NCBI RefSeq assembly: GCF_002285795.1
Contig: NZ_CP022961.1
Location: forward strand, 5,026,001-5,090,000
Direction: 5' to 3'
DNA length: 64,000 bases
Source of the DNA: Plantactinospora sp. KBS50
Lineage (GTDB): Bacteria > Actinomycetota > Actinomycetes > Mycobacteriales > Micromonosporaceae
A program made the position numbers and the translations under genes. Below, one piece after another: positions 51,289 to 61,886 of this stretch. The stretch's first letter is position 1. The number at the start of each line of letters is the position of its first letter. Under the pieces are notes generated by a model. The model made no database searches. It saw only the letters and a list, made by a program, of their open reading frames with translations, and had not been told where the DNA came from.

Positions 51289-52139
51289 TCAGCCCGCCCT
51301 CCGGACGGCCCGTTCCCGCCGGGCCGCGACCCGGGAGCCCGACTCGCGGCGAGCCATCCGGCGCAGCAGCACCGGCGCCAGCACCAGGCCGAGCACCGCC
51401 CAGCCGCCCAGCACGGCGGCGGTCTCCAGGTGCCGCCACGAGTGGCCCAGTTCCACCGCGGCCAGGTCCGGGGCAGCAGGGCCGAGCGCATGCCCAACCC
51501 CAGCCAGTAGATCGGCAGCGCCTGGGCGACGCCCTGCACCCAGCCGGGCAGGTTGTTGATCGGATAGAAGATGCCGGAGATGGCGACGGTACCCATGATC
51601 GGCAGCACCACCAGGCCCATGTTGCGCGGGTTGTCGAACAACGCGCCGAGCACCGCGCCGATCGGCAGCGTCGCCACCAGCCCCAACGCGACCACCCAGA
51701 CCAGCGTCAGCCAGTTGCCCGGGCGGTTCAGCGCGAGCCCGTCGAGGAACAGGCTGGCCGGCACCACCTGGATGATGAGTCCGATGATCGCCATCCCGGA
51801 GACCGCCACGATCTTGCCGATGAGATAGCCCAGCGTGCCGTTGGGAATGGCCTTGGCCCGCAGCAGCGTGCCGTCCTCCCGCTCCACGACGAGCTGCTGG
51901 GCCACCCCGACCAGGCCGGTGAAGGCCATCCCCATGCCCAGCGTGCCGGGCAGTGTCCGGGTGCCCAGCGAGAATCCGGTACCGGGCACGGTGGAGCCGC
52001 GCAGGAAGAAGATGACGATCAGCAGGACCGCGGTCGGGAAGAAGTAGCTCCACAGGTCCTGCGTGTTGGTGAACGAGTTGCGCAGCTCGGTCCAGCCCCG
52101 GGAGAGGCCGGCGCGGACGGCGGCGGTGGTCGGGTTCAT
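51289..52139 (-). CDS. ABC-2 type transporter permease, frameshifted near the C-terminus
   Basis: Start ATG 52139 overlaps the ATPase stop (ATGA). Six membrane segments; FFLRGSTVPGTGFSLGTRTL, VEREDGTLLRAKAIPNGTLG, IPGWVQGVAQALP-like loop (PGWVQGVAQALPIYWLGLGM). After MRSALLP the frame turns to a Trp/Arg/Cys-rich run, while another frame continues DLAAVELGHSWRHLETAAVL then GGWAVLGLVLAPVLLRR to a stop at 51289-51291. One extra G in the G4 run at 51470-51473 (C on the coding strand) restores MRSALLPPDLAAVELG. Without it the last helix is lost. Either an assembly slip or a real mutation. Confidence 0.8.
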
Positions 52140-53104
52140 CGGCTCAACTCCGTGCGCGGGCGGGTGCCGTCGCCCCGCACCCCCGACTCGTGCTCGTACA
52201 CCAGGGTCATGTAGGTGTCCTCCAGGCTCGCCCGCCGTACCTCCAGGTCGGCCACGGCGTCGCCGTGCTGCCGGAACAGCTCACGGACAAATCGGGTGGC
52301 GTCCGCCGTCGAGTGCACGAACCGGTCCCCGTCGACCGTCCAGCGCACCTCGGCCTCGGCGGCCACCTGCCGGGAGAGCTGGTCCGCCGAGCCGTCGGCG
52401 ATGACCCGGCCGCCGGCCAGGATCAGGATCCGGTCCGCCAGCTTCTCCGCCTCGTCCAGATCGTGCGTGGTCAGCAGGATCGTGGTCTCGTCCAGATCGG
52501 CGAGCCGATGCACCAGGTCGTGGAACTCCCGCCGGGCGGCCGGGTCGAAGCCGACCGTGGGCTCGTCCAGGAACAGCAGTTCGGGCCGGCCGACGATGCC
52601 GACTGCCACGTCCAGCCGCCGCCGCTGCCCGCCGGAGAGCTGGGACACCCGGCGGTTCGCCTGCTCCCCCAGGCCCACGGCCACGATCAGCTCGTCGACG
52701 TCCCAGGGCCGCCGGATCCGGTCGGTCGAGTACGCCGTGTAGAAGGAACCGAGATGCGCCAGCAGCTCGCGGACCCGCCACTTGCCGTGGTCCCGCCACG
52801 ACTGCAGAACCACGCCGACCCTGGCCCGCCAGCTCTCACCGGCCCGTCCGGGATCGACGCCGAGCACGCTGACCTCGCCGGCCGAGCGCAGCCGGAAGCC
52901 CTCCAGGATCTCGATGGTGGTGGTCTTGCCCGCGCCGTTGGGGCCGAGCAGGGCCAGCACCTCGCCCTGGCGGGCGGTGAAGGTGACCCCGTGCAGGACG
53001 TCGGTGGAGCCGTACCTCATGCGCAGGTCCCGAACGTCGAGCACCAGGTCCTCGACCGGCGGACCGGCCTCCCGCAACGAATCCCGCTCCCGCACCGCTG
53101 TCAC
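52136..53104 (-). CDS. ABC transporter ATP-binding protein
   Basis: 322 residues from GTG 53104 (GGGGGAGAG upstream). Walker A GPNGAGKTTTIEILEGF, signature QLSGGQRRRLDVAVG, Walker B LLFLDEPTVGFDPAARREF, H-loop LTTHDLDEAE, C-terminal domain ending SLEDTYMTLVYEHES. It pairs with the permease gene (ATGA overlap) to form an ABC-2 exporter, with a small XRE regulator third. Substrate unknown. Confidence 0.94.
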   Translation of the reverse strand: MTAVRERDSLREAGPPVEDLVLDVRDLRMRYGSTDVLHGVTFTARQGEVLALLGPNGAGKTTTIEILEGFRLRSAGEVSVLGVDPGRAGESWRARVGVVLQSWRDHGKWRVRELLAHLGSFYTAYSTDRIRRPWDVDELIVAVGLGEQANRRVSQLSGGQRRRLDVAVGIVGRPELLFLDEPTVGFDPAARREFHDLVHRLADLDETTILLTTHDLDEAEKLADRILILAGGRVIADGSADQLSRQVAAEAEVRWTVDGDRFVHSTADATRFVRELFRQHGDAVADLEVRRASLEDTYMTLVYEHESGVRGDGTRPRTELSR

Positions 53105-53139
53105 AGCTCTCCCCCTGATAACCGAACCAGTGCCTCGCA

Positions 53140-53159
53140 ATGTAGCAGGTGTACTACAT
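53140..53159. promoter_or_regulatory. Inverted-repeat operator upstream of the ABC exporter operon
   Basis: ATGTAG-N8-CTACAT, exact 6-bp arms, 36 bases before the ATPase start. It may be bound by the XRE regulator at 51022; it could also affect the siderophore-interacting gene end on the same strand only by read-through. Confidence 0.55.
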
Positions 53160-53212
53160 ACGATCGCGCACCTGCGGCCCGCGCCAGGGCTTCCGCCGGC
53201 TATCGGAGGACG

Positions 53213-54064
53213 CTAGGACGAGGTCGGCGCCGCCCCCAGCGCCGCGGACTCCTCGGCCTCGGCGTCGCGGTTCCAGTCGGCCTTCGCCGCGCGCCAACCC
53301 TCGTCGTCGACGCCGCGGCGCCAGTAGCCGGAGATGGAGAGCCGGTCGGCCGGCACCGCCCGGTCGATCCGCAGCAGCCGGCGCAGCCGGCGGACCGCGT
53401 CCGCCTCGCCGTGCACGAAAGCGTGCACGTCGCCCGGCGGAAAGTCCAGCGCGGTGACGGCGGCGACCAGGGCCGCGCCGACCGGTTCGGCGTTGCGGTG
53501 CAGCCAGACGATCTCGACGTCCGGGCCGGCGGGCAGCTTCTGCTCCTCGGCCGGATCGGCGACCTCGACGAACACCCTCGCCACCGCGTCGGCCGGCAGC
53601 CGTTCCAGGGCCGCCGCGATGGCCGGCAGCGCGCTCTCGTCGCCTGCCAGCAGGTGCCAGTCCGCCGCCGGGTCCGGGGCGTACCCGCCGCCGGGGCCGA
53701 GGAAGCGGATCACGTCCCCCGGGCGGGCGGCGGCCGCCCACGGCCCGGCCAGGCCGTGTTCGCCGTGGTACACGAAGTCGATGATCAACTCCCGGGCCAT
53801 CGGGTCGAAGGCCCGCACCGTGTACGACCGCAGCCGCGGCCACTGCTCGCGGGGCAGGTCCCGGTGCACGGCGGCGAGGTCGAACGGCTCGGGATACCGC
53901 ACCTGCGGGCGCGGGAAGATCAGCTTCACGTAGTGGTCGGTGCAACCGCCCACGGGCAGCCCGGCCAGTTCCTCACCGCCGAGCACCACCCGGATCAGGT
54001 GCGGGGTGAGTCGCTCGGTCCGTACCACCCGGACCGTGGTCACCCGTCTTGTCCGTTCCGCCAT
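53213..54064 (-). CDS. Siderophore-interacting protein (FAD/NAD(P)H-dependent ferric reductase family)
   Basis: 283 residues from ATG 54064. FAD-binding N-terminal domain: LTPHLIRVVLGGEELAGLP, CTDHYVKLIFP, RLRSYTVRAFDPMARELIID (the RxYTxR flavin motif). SIP C-terminal domain: WHLLAGDESALPAIAAALER, VFVEVAD, WLHRN, HAFVHGEADAVRRLRRLL and ISGYWRRGVDDEGWRAAKAD. These enzymes reduce ferric siderophores in the cytosol. A near-consensus iron box (54070-54085) lies six bases before the start, so expression is surely iron-repressed. Confidence 0.95.
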   Translation of the reverse strand: MAERTRRVTTVRVVRTERLTPHLIRVVLGGEELAGLPVGGCTDHYVKLIFPRPQVRYPEPFDLAAVHRDLPREQWPRLRSYTVRAFDPMARELIIDFVYHGEHGLAGPWAAAARPGDVIRFLGPGGGYAPDPAADWHLLAGDESALPAIAAALERLPADAVARVFVEVADPAEEQKLPAGPDVEIVWLHRNAEPVGAALVAAVTALDFPPGDVHAFVHGEADAVRRLRRLLRIDRAVPADRLSISGYWRRGVDDEGWRAAKADWNRDAEAEESAALGAAPTSS

Positions 54065-54069
54065 GCAAC

Positions 54070-54085
54070 TTAGGTTAGCCTAACC
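54070..54085 (-). promoter_or_regulatory. Iron box (DmdR/IdeR) overlapping the end of dgt
   Basis: TTAGGTTAGCCTAACC matches 15 of the first 16 consensus positions. It controls the siderophore-interacting gene (start 54064) and contains the dgt stop codon (TTA at 54075-54077). Confidence 0.88.
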
Positions 54086-55391
54086 CCGGCGGTCCGGCAC
54101 GCCGAGCGTCGCCAGCGACGAACCGGCGGTGCCAGGAGACGGCCGCCGGATCGGTCAGCGAGGCGACCTGGTCGATCACCACCCGCAGCCGGGCCGCGTC
54201 GTGCGGTGCCGCCGACCACAGCGGCGCGAAGACCGGATCGAGCCCGTCCGGAGCCCGCTCGGCCAGCCGCAGCACCAACTCGGTCAGCACCTCGCGCTGG
54301 CGCTCGTACCTGGCCCGGGCGCCGCTGCGGCGCATCACGTACCGCAGGGCCATGCCCTTGAGCAGTTCGCACTGCGCCCGGACCGGCCGCGGCACGGCGA
54401 GGTCGGCGTCGTACCGGCGAACCGGGCTCGGGCCGTACCGGTGGCTGGTCTCCGCGATGGCGGCGGCCACGAACCGCCCGACCAGCACGCTCGTGGTGGC
54501 CTTCACCGCGGCCGACGCGCGGTGTCCACCGTCGTACCCGGACAGCGGGGCCAGCACCGGGTCGGCGAGCAGTTCGGACAGCACGCCCGCGAGGTAGTCG
54601 ATCGGTTCGGCCGAGTACGTCGCCGCCACGTCGACGCAGAGCGCCGCCCGCTCGTCCGGGTCCTCGACCAGCCGGGTCAACGTGAGATAGCCGCCGTGCA
54701 CCCCGTCCTCCACGTCGTGCACCGAGTACGCGACGTCGTCGGCCCAGTCCATCACCTGCGCCTCCAGGCTGCGCACCCCCTCGGGCGCACCGTCGCGCAG
54801 CCAGCGGAACACCGGCTCGTCGTCGGCGTACAGCCCGAACTTGCGCAGCCCGGGCCGGCGCGGCCACGGGTACTTGACGGTGGCGTCCAGCGCGGCCCGG
54901 GTCAGGTTCAGCCCGGCCGAGTGCCCGTCCGGGCCGTACACCTTGGCCTCCAGCCGGGTGAGCACCCGCAGCGTCTGCGCGTTGCCCTCGAAGCCTCCGC
55001 AGTCGCGGGCCACGGCGTCCAGCGCGGTCTCACCGTTGTGCCCGAACGGCGGGTGGCCCAGGTCGTGCGCGAGGCCGGCCACGTCCACCACGTCCGGGTC
55101 GCAGCCCAGCCGCTGCCCCATCTCCCGGGCGATCTGGGCGACCTCCAGCGAATGGGTCAGCCGGGTCCGCAGGAAGTCGTCGGTGCCCGCGGTGTGCACC
55201 TGGGTCTTGGCGGCCAGCCGCCGGAACGCGGCGGAGTGCAGCACCCGGCCGCGGTCGCGCTGGAACGGCCCGCGGCCGTCCTCGGTGTCCTTCACCGGTT
55301 CCGGTACCCACCGCTGCGCGTCCCGCGGATCACCGGCCGCGGCGGGACCGGGATCGTGCCATGCGGTCCCGGACGCCGGGGTGCTGGTCAT
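54075..55391 (-). CDS. dgt: Deoxyguanosinetriphosphate triphosphohydrolase-like protein
   Basis: 438 residues from ATG 55391. HD-domain phosphohydrolase: RDRGRVLHSAAFRRLAAKTQ, metal ligand His80 (RTRLTHSLEVAQIAREMGQR), His109/Asp110 (LAHDLGHPPFGHNGE), later MDWADDVAYSVHDVEDGVHG with the fourth ligand Asp. It splits dNTPs to deoxynucleosides and triphosphate. It sits near dnaG and ppdK as in related actinomycetes. Its last codons overlap the iron box of the next gene. Confidence 0.95.
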   Translation of the reverse strand: MTSTPASGTAWHDPGPAAAGDPRDAQRWVPEPVKDTEDGRGPFQRDRGRVLHSAAFRRLAAKTQVHTAGTDDFLRTRLTHSLEVAQIAREMGQRLGCDPDVVDVAGLAHDLGHPPFGHNGETALDAVARDCGGFEGNAQTLRVLTRLEAKVYGPDGHSAGLNLTRAALDATVKYPWPRRPGLRKFGLYADDEPVFRWLRDGAPEGVRSLEAQVMDWADDVAYSVHDVEDGVHGGYLTLTRLVEDPDERAALCVDVAATYSAEPIDYLAGVLSELLADPVLAPLSGYDGGHRASAAVKATTSVLVGRFVAAAIAETSHRYGPSPVRRYDADLAVPRPVRAQCELLKGMALRYVMRRSGARARYERQREVLTELVLRLAERAPDGLDPVFAPLWSAAPHDAARLRVVIDQVASLTDPAAVSWHRRFVAGDARRAGPPGLG

Positions 55392-55416
55392 CCGCGAAGC
55401 GTAGTCGCCGAACGGG

Positions 55417-55770
55417 TCAGCTCAGCGCGTCCAGCACACAGAACTCGTTTCCCTCCGGGTCGGCCAGCACCGTCCACCGGACCTGGGCCGGCTGTCCCAC
55501 GTCGACGTGCCGGGCGCCCATCCCCACCAGCCGTTCGACCTCGGCCTCCCGGTCGTCCGGGCGCAGGTCCAGGTGCAGCCGGTTCTTCGTGGTCTTGTCG
55601 TCCAGGACCGGTACGAAGATGAGCGCGGGCAGGGTGTCCCGGCTACGCCGGATCTCCACCTCGTCGGCGGACTCGTGGACGATCTGGTAACCGAGCGCCG
55701 CGGCCCACCAGCGGGCCAGCCGGGCCGGATCCTGGGCATCGACCACCATGTTCTCCCAGATACTGCCCAC
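55417..55770 (-). CDS. VOC-superfamily (glyoxalase-like) protein
   Basis: 117 residues from GTG 55770 (AGGAGG eight bases upstream). One VOC domain: VVDAQDPARLARWWAAALGY, LPALIFVPVLDDKTTKNRLH (metal-ligand-type His in HLDL), then AEVERLVGMGARHV and VLADPEGNEFCVLDAL. The family covers metal-dependent isomerases, dioxygenases and resistance proteins; no substrate can be named. It lies 25 bases after dgt start on the same strand but is a separate unit. Confidence 0.92.
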   Translation of the reverse strand: MGSIWENMVVDAQDPARLARWWAAALGYQIVHESADEVEIRRSRDTLPALIFVPVLDDKTTKNRLHLDLRPDDREAEVERLVGMGARHVDVGQPAQVRWTVLADPEGNEFCVLDALS

Positions 55771-56008
55771 CGGCGATGCCTCCTCGCGAAACGGTGCCAA
55801 CCCGTCCCGGTAGGTTACGCCGATGGCGCCGGAACCGCCGATCCGGTGATGGCAACCCCCGATAGGGCAGAGTTGCTGACCGATCGCCGGGCCTCGGGGC
55901 ACCCGCCGCGACCCGACCCGGGTGTAGCGTGCCGGAAGCGGAACGTCACCGGATGCCGAACGGCGCGCCCTGACCCAGCGGCGGCCGACAGCCCGCAAGG
56001 AGACGCCT

Positions 56009-56518
56009 GTGGATGCCGAAGCCGTCCTGCGGCGAGAGCTGCAACAGCTGCGCCAGCGTCGGTCCGATGTGGCCGGCAGCGTGCTGGCCGGCGTCGACGG
56101 CCTGCACATCACCAGCGACCTCTCCCGGATCAACCCGGAACACGTGGCCGCGATGGCGGCCGCCGGCGCCGGCCTGAGTGGCCGGTTCGCCGAAACGGTG
56201 GGGCAGGGACGGCTGCGCGAGTTCGTGGTGCACGGCACCGACGGCTACGTGATCTGCTACCCGGCCGGTTGGCAGGCCCTGCTGGCCGTGGTGACCCGGC
56301 CTGCGGTGAACCTGGCCCGGCTGCACCCGGAGGGGCGGGCCCTGGCACACCGGCTGGGCGGCCTCGTCGACTCGCTCTGGCCGCCGGCCCCGGGCACCGC
56401 CGCCATTCCGGCCCCGCGGCCGGCGACCGAGCTGCGTACCTCGCGGGCCGCCCGGGCGCCGATGCTCACCTCGCGGTCCGGCCTCGGCGCGCGGCGACGC
56501 CCACCCGGTCGGCCCTGA
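56009..56518 (+). CDS. Roadblock/LC7-type regulatory protein
   Basis: 169 residues from GTG 56009 (AAGGAG upstream). Residues about 8-115 form a roadblock/LC7 domain: LRQRRSDVAGSVLAGVDGLH, DLSRINPEHVAAMAAAGAGL, LREFVVHGTDGYVICYPAGW, LLAVVTRPAVNLARLHPEGR. The tail (about 120-169) is Pro/Ala/Arg-rich and disordered. Roadblock proteins regulate small GTPases of the MglA type; no GTPase is adjacent, so its partner is unknown. Confidence 0.82.
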   Translation: MDAEAVLRRELQQLRQRRSDVAGSVLAGVDGLHITSDLSRINPEHVAAMAAAGAGLSGRFAETVGQGRLREFVVHGTDGYVICYPAGWQALLAVVTRPAVNLARLHPEGRALAHRLGGLVDSLWPPAPGTAAIPAPRPATELRTSRAARAPMLTSRSGLGARRRPPGRP

Positions 56519-56519
56519 C

Positions 56520-56579
56520 CACCACCGCCGCCAGCACCACCGCCGCCAGCACCACCGCCGCCAGCACCACCGCCGCCGG
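56520..56579. repeat. Four tandem copies of a 15-base repeat
   Basis: CACCACCGCCGCCAG three times and a last CACCACCGCCGCCGG, followed by degenerate CCGCCGG repeats to about 56625. Non-coding space between the convergent roadblock and ppdK genes; too short for a CRISPR. Confidence 0.85.
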
Positions 56580-56627
56580 TGCCGCCGGCGCCACCAACAC
56601 CGCCAGCGGCACCGCCGGCGCGGCGGA

Positions 56628-59360
<2,733 letters not shown>

Positions 59361-59610
59361 CGGAGCCTCCCGAGCCGTTCGACACTGAACGAAGGTTTGG
59401 TTTGTTCATACCCCGCCACCAGGCGACCACAACAGGGCCGACCAGCACGCCTACGCTGGGCCCCTGAGCAGCCGTTTAGGTGGCCGAAGGCTAAGCGACC
59501 GGCGGGCGCCGGGGCAGCACTCGGTGACAATCCGCACAACAGTCCTGGGTGTACCGTTTCGCCCCGGTACGTGGGAGCGCTCCCCCGCGCACAACCGCGC
59601 AGGGGGTCAG
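59361..59610. other. Gene-free stretch upstream of ppdK
   Basis: Together with the repeat zone to 59707 this is 347 bases without a gene. It should hold the ppdK promoter on the minus strand. GTACC...GGTAC arms at 59551-59570 and the CebR-like palindrome at 59572 are the recognisable elements. Confidence 0.5.
59572..59585 (-). promoter_or_regulatory. CebR-like operator
   Basis: TGGGAGCGCTCCCC differs from the published Streptomyces CebR box TGGGAGCGCTCCCA at one position only. It lies about 210 bases before the ppdK start, so repression of ppdK or a divergent promoter by a cellobiose-type LacI regulator is possible. Confidence 0.6.
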
Positions 59611-59707
59611 CCGAACGGCCAGGAGGCCAGGCGAACGGCCAGGAGGCCAGCCGAACGGCCAGGAGGCCAGCCGAGTGGCCCAGGAGGCCGGGCCAACTGG
59701 CAGGGGG
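59600..59707. repeat. 20-base tandem repeats flanked by a direct repeat
   Basis: CCGAACGGCCAGGAGGCCAG at 59611-59630, with GCGAACGGCCAGGAGGCCAG (59631) and CCGAACGGCCAGGAGGCCAG (59651), then a degenerate fourth copy (59671-59690). The array is bordered by GCAGGGGGTCAG on both sides (59600 and 59700 regions); the second copy holds the stop codon of the ligase gene. Confidence 0.8.
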
Positions 59708-61885
59708 TCAGGCGAACAGCTCGGCGATGGCGGCGGCGGCCGCGGCGGGCTCGGCGGTCGGGAAGTAGTGGCCGCCGGCCACCACGCGGCAGTCCAGCAC
59801 CAGCTCCGCCGGCAGGTCTTCCGGCACCGCCTCCGGCGGGCAGAGCCGGTCGCCGGCGCCCACCAGCACCCGGACCGGCACGGTCACCGGCCCGGTGAGG
59901 CCGTCCGGGGCCAGCGCGATGTCCCGGCGGAACCGCGGCAGCAGCAGCCGGCCGATCTCCTCCGGGCTCAGCGAGGTCTCCGGCAGCAGGCCGAGCCCGG
60001 ACAGCCGGGCGATCAGGGCGCCGTCGTCCGGCTCGGTGAGCAACGCCCGCACCGCACCGCGTTCGCGCAGCGGCGGGGCCGCGAGCAGCAGCCGGGTGCC
60101 GGCCAGCTCCGCGCCGACCAGCTCCGCCACGGCGAGCGCCAGCACCGCGCCCAGGCTGTGACCGAGCAGCACGGTCCGGTCGGACAGGTACGGGCGGACC
60201 GCGTCGGCCCAGGCCCGCGCCACCTGGTCCAGATCGGCGTCGGCGTCGTGCTCCGCCGCACCGGCCAGCACCCGCCAGCCGTCCGGCAGCTGCCGGGCCA
60301 GCCGGCTGAACGCGCCGGGCGATCCGCCGGCGTGCGGGATGCAGAGCAGGGTCGGCCCGTCCCCCGCGCGCAGCGTCCGCAGCGTGACCTCGGCCGCCCG
60401 GACCGGGGCCGCCCGCAGCCGGTACCGGGCCAGCTTGCCGGTGGAGGTGACCGGCAACTCGTCCACCACCTCGACGGTCACCGGCCGCTTGAACGGCGGC
60501 AGGCCGCGCCGGAACGCGGCCCGGGCGACGCGGCGCAGCTCCGCGCGGTCGGCCCCGGCCTCCGGCACCACGTACGCGACCGCCTGTTCCAGGCCGCGGG
60601 CGTCGCGCGAGCCGACCACCGCGCACTGGGCCAGTCCGGGTACGCCGCGGGCCGCCGCCTCGATCTCGAACGGCGACACCTTGAACCCGCCGATGTTGAG
60701 CAGGTCGTCGCGGCGGCAGACGTACCCGATCGTGCCGTCCGGACCGCGCCGCACCACGTCCCCGGTGTACGCGCCGCCGTCGGCGAAGGTCCGGGCCGCG
60801 GCCTCCGGGCGGTCCAGGTAGCCGGCCGCCACCGACCGGCCCGCGACGTGCAGCCGGCCCTCGGTGCCGTCCGCCACCTCCCGGCCGTCGTCGTCCCGCA
60901 CGGTGATCAGGGCGCCGGGCACCGCCGTACCGGTCGAGCCCGGCTCGGTGCCGCGGGTCGCCACCACGATGTGCAGCACCTCGGTGGCGCCCAGCCCGTT
61001 CACCAGCGGCGCCCCGCAGACGCGCGCGAACTCGGCGCAGACCGGCGCCGGCAGGTGCTCGCCGGCCGACACGGCGAGCCGGAGCGGACCCAGGTCGGCC
61101 GACCCGCGCTCGCGGGCGCGGTCCAGCAGCGCCGTGTAGATGCGCGGCACCGCGCACAGCACGGTGGGACGGTGCCGTTCGATCGCCGCGCTCACCGCGT
61201 ACACGTCCGGCGGGCCGGCGTGCAGCACCGTGGACGCGCCGGCCGCGAGCGGGAAGAGCAGCGAGTTGCCGAAGCCGTACCCGAAGGACAGCTTGGCGGT
61301 GGACAGCACCCGGTCCGCCGGGCCGAGGTCCAGCAGCCGGCCGAACCCGTCGAGCACGGCGGCGATGCCGGAGACCGTGTGCAGGACGCCCTTCGGCACC
61401 CCCGTGCTGCCCGAGGTGTACTGGATCAACACCACCTCGTCGGGTCCCGGGACCGCGGGTGGTGGCGGCGCGAGGTCCGTCGGCGCCGCCCAGTCCGGCC
61501 CGCCGCGCGGGACGTCGAGGGCGCCCTCCGCCGGCGTCGCGGTGGCGGCGCGGGCGTCCAGGTGCAGGTACCGGGCGCCGCAGTCGGCCGCCAGAAAGGC
61601 CAGCTCCGCTCCGGTGAGCAACGGGCTCACCGGTACCGCGACCAGGCCGCGCCACCAGAGCGCGAGCACGGCCACCACGGTGGGGACCGCGTCGTCCGCC
61701 ACCACCAGCGCGGGCGAGCCCGGCGGGATCCCGGCGGCGGCCAGCCGGGCCGCGTAGGCGCCGACCGCGCGGTGCAGGTCGGCGTAGCCGATCCGGCCCT
61801 CGGCGTCGACGTACGCGGTCGCCTCGCCCCGGCCCTCGGCCAGGTGCCGGCTCAGCAGCCGGTCGAGCAGGTCCAGTCCGGTCAT
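59708..61885 (-). CDS. Acyl-CoA ligase (adenylation) domain fused to a type II thioesterase domain
   Basis: 725 residues from ATG 61885 (GAGGAG upstream). N-terminal AMP-forming ligase (about 1-500): VLIQYTSGSTGVPKGVLHTV, LVNGLGATEVLHIVVATRG, YTGDVVRRGPDGTIGYVCRR, LPVTSTGKLARYRLR (the catalytic Lys), closest in pattern to benzoate/aryl-CoA ligases. C-terminal alpha/beta thioesterase (about 515-725): LLCIPHAGGSPGAFSRLARQ, nucleophile Ser in LLGHSLGAVLAL (about 575) and His in VVAGGHYFP (about 703). No carrier domain lies between them. It likely activates a starter acid and edits or releases products. One base separates it from the ketosynthase-like gene. Confidence 0.88.
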   Translation of the reverse strand: MTGLDLLDRLLSRHLAEGRGEATAYVDAEGRIGYADLHRAVGAYAARLAAAGIPPGSPALVVADDAVPTVVAVLALWWRGLVAVPVSPLLTGAELAFLAADCGARYLHLDARAATATPAEGALDVPRGGPDWAAPTDLAPPPPAVPGPDEVVLIQYTSGSTGVPKGVLHTVSGIAAVLDGFGRLLDLGPADRVLSTAKLSFGYGFGNSLLFPLAAGASTVLHAGPPDVYAVSAAIERHRPTVLCAVPRIYTALLDRARERGSADLGPLRLAVSAGEHLPAPVCAEFARVCGAPLVNGLGATEVLHIVVATRGTEPGSTGTAVPGALITVRDDDGREVADGTEGRLHVAGRSVAAGYLDRPEAAARTFADGGAYTGDVVRRGPDGTIGYVCRRDDLLNIGGFKVSPFEIEAAARGVPGLAQCAVVGSRDARGLEQAVAYVVPEAGADRAELRRVARAAFRRGLPPFKRPVTVEVVDELPVTSTGKLARYRLRAAPVRAAEVTLRTLRAGDGPTLLCIPHAGGSPGAFSRLARQLPDGWRVLAGAAEHDADADLDQVARAWADAVRPYLSDRTVLLGHSLGAVLALAVAELVGAELAGTRLLLAAPPLRERGAVRALLTEPDDGALIARLSGLGLLPETSLSPEEIGRLLLPRFRRDIALAPDGLTGPVTVPVRVLVGAGDRLCPPEAVPEDLPAELVLDCRVVAGGHYFPTAEPAAAAAAIAELFA

Positions 61886-61886
61886 C

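Noticed and set aside
56520-56625. Tandem CACCACCGCCGCCAG repeats as a CRISPR
   Set aside because: No spacers; units are directly adjacent.
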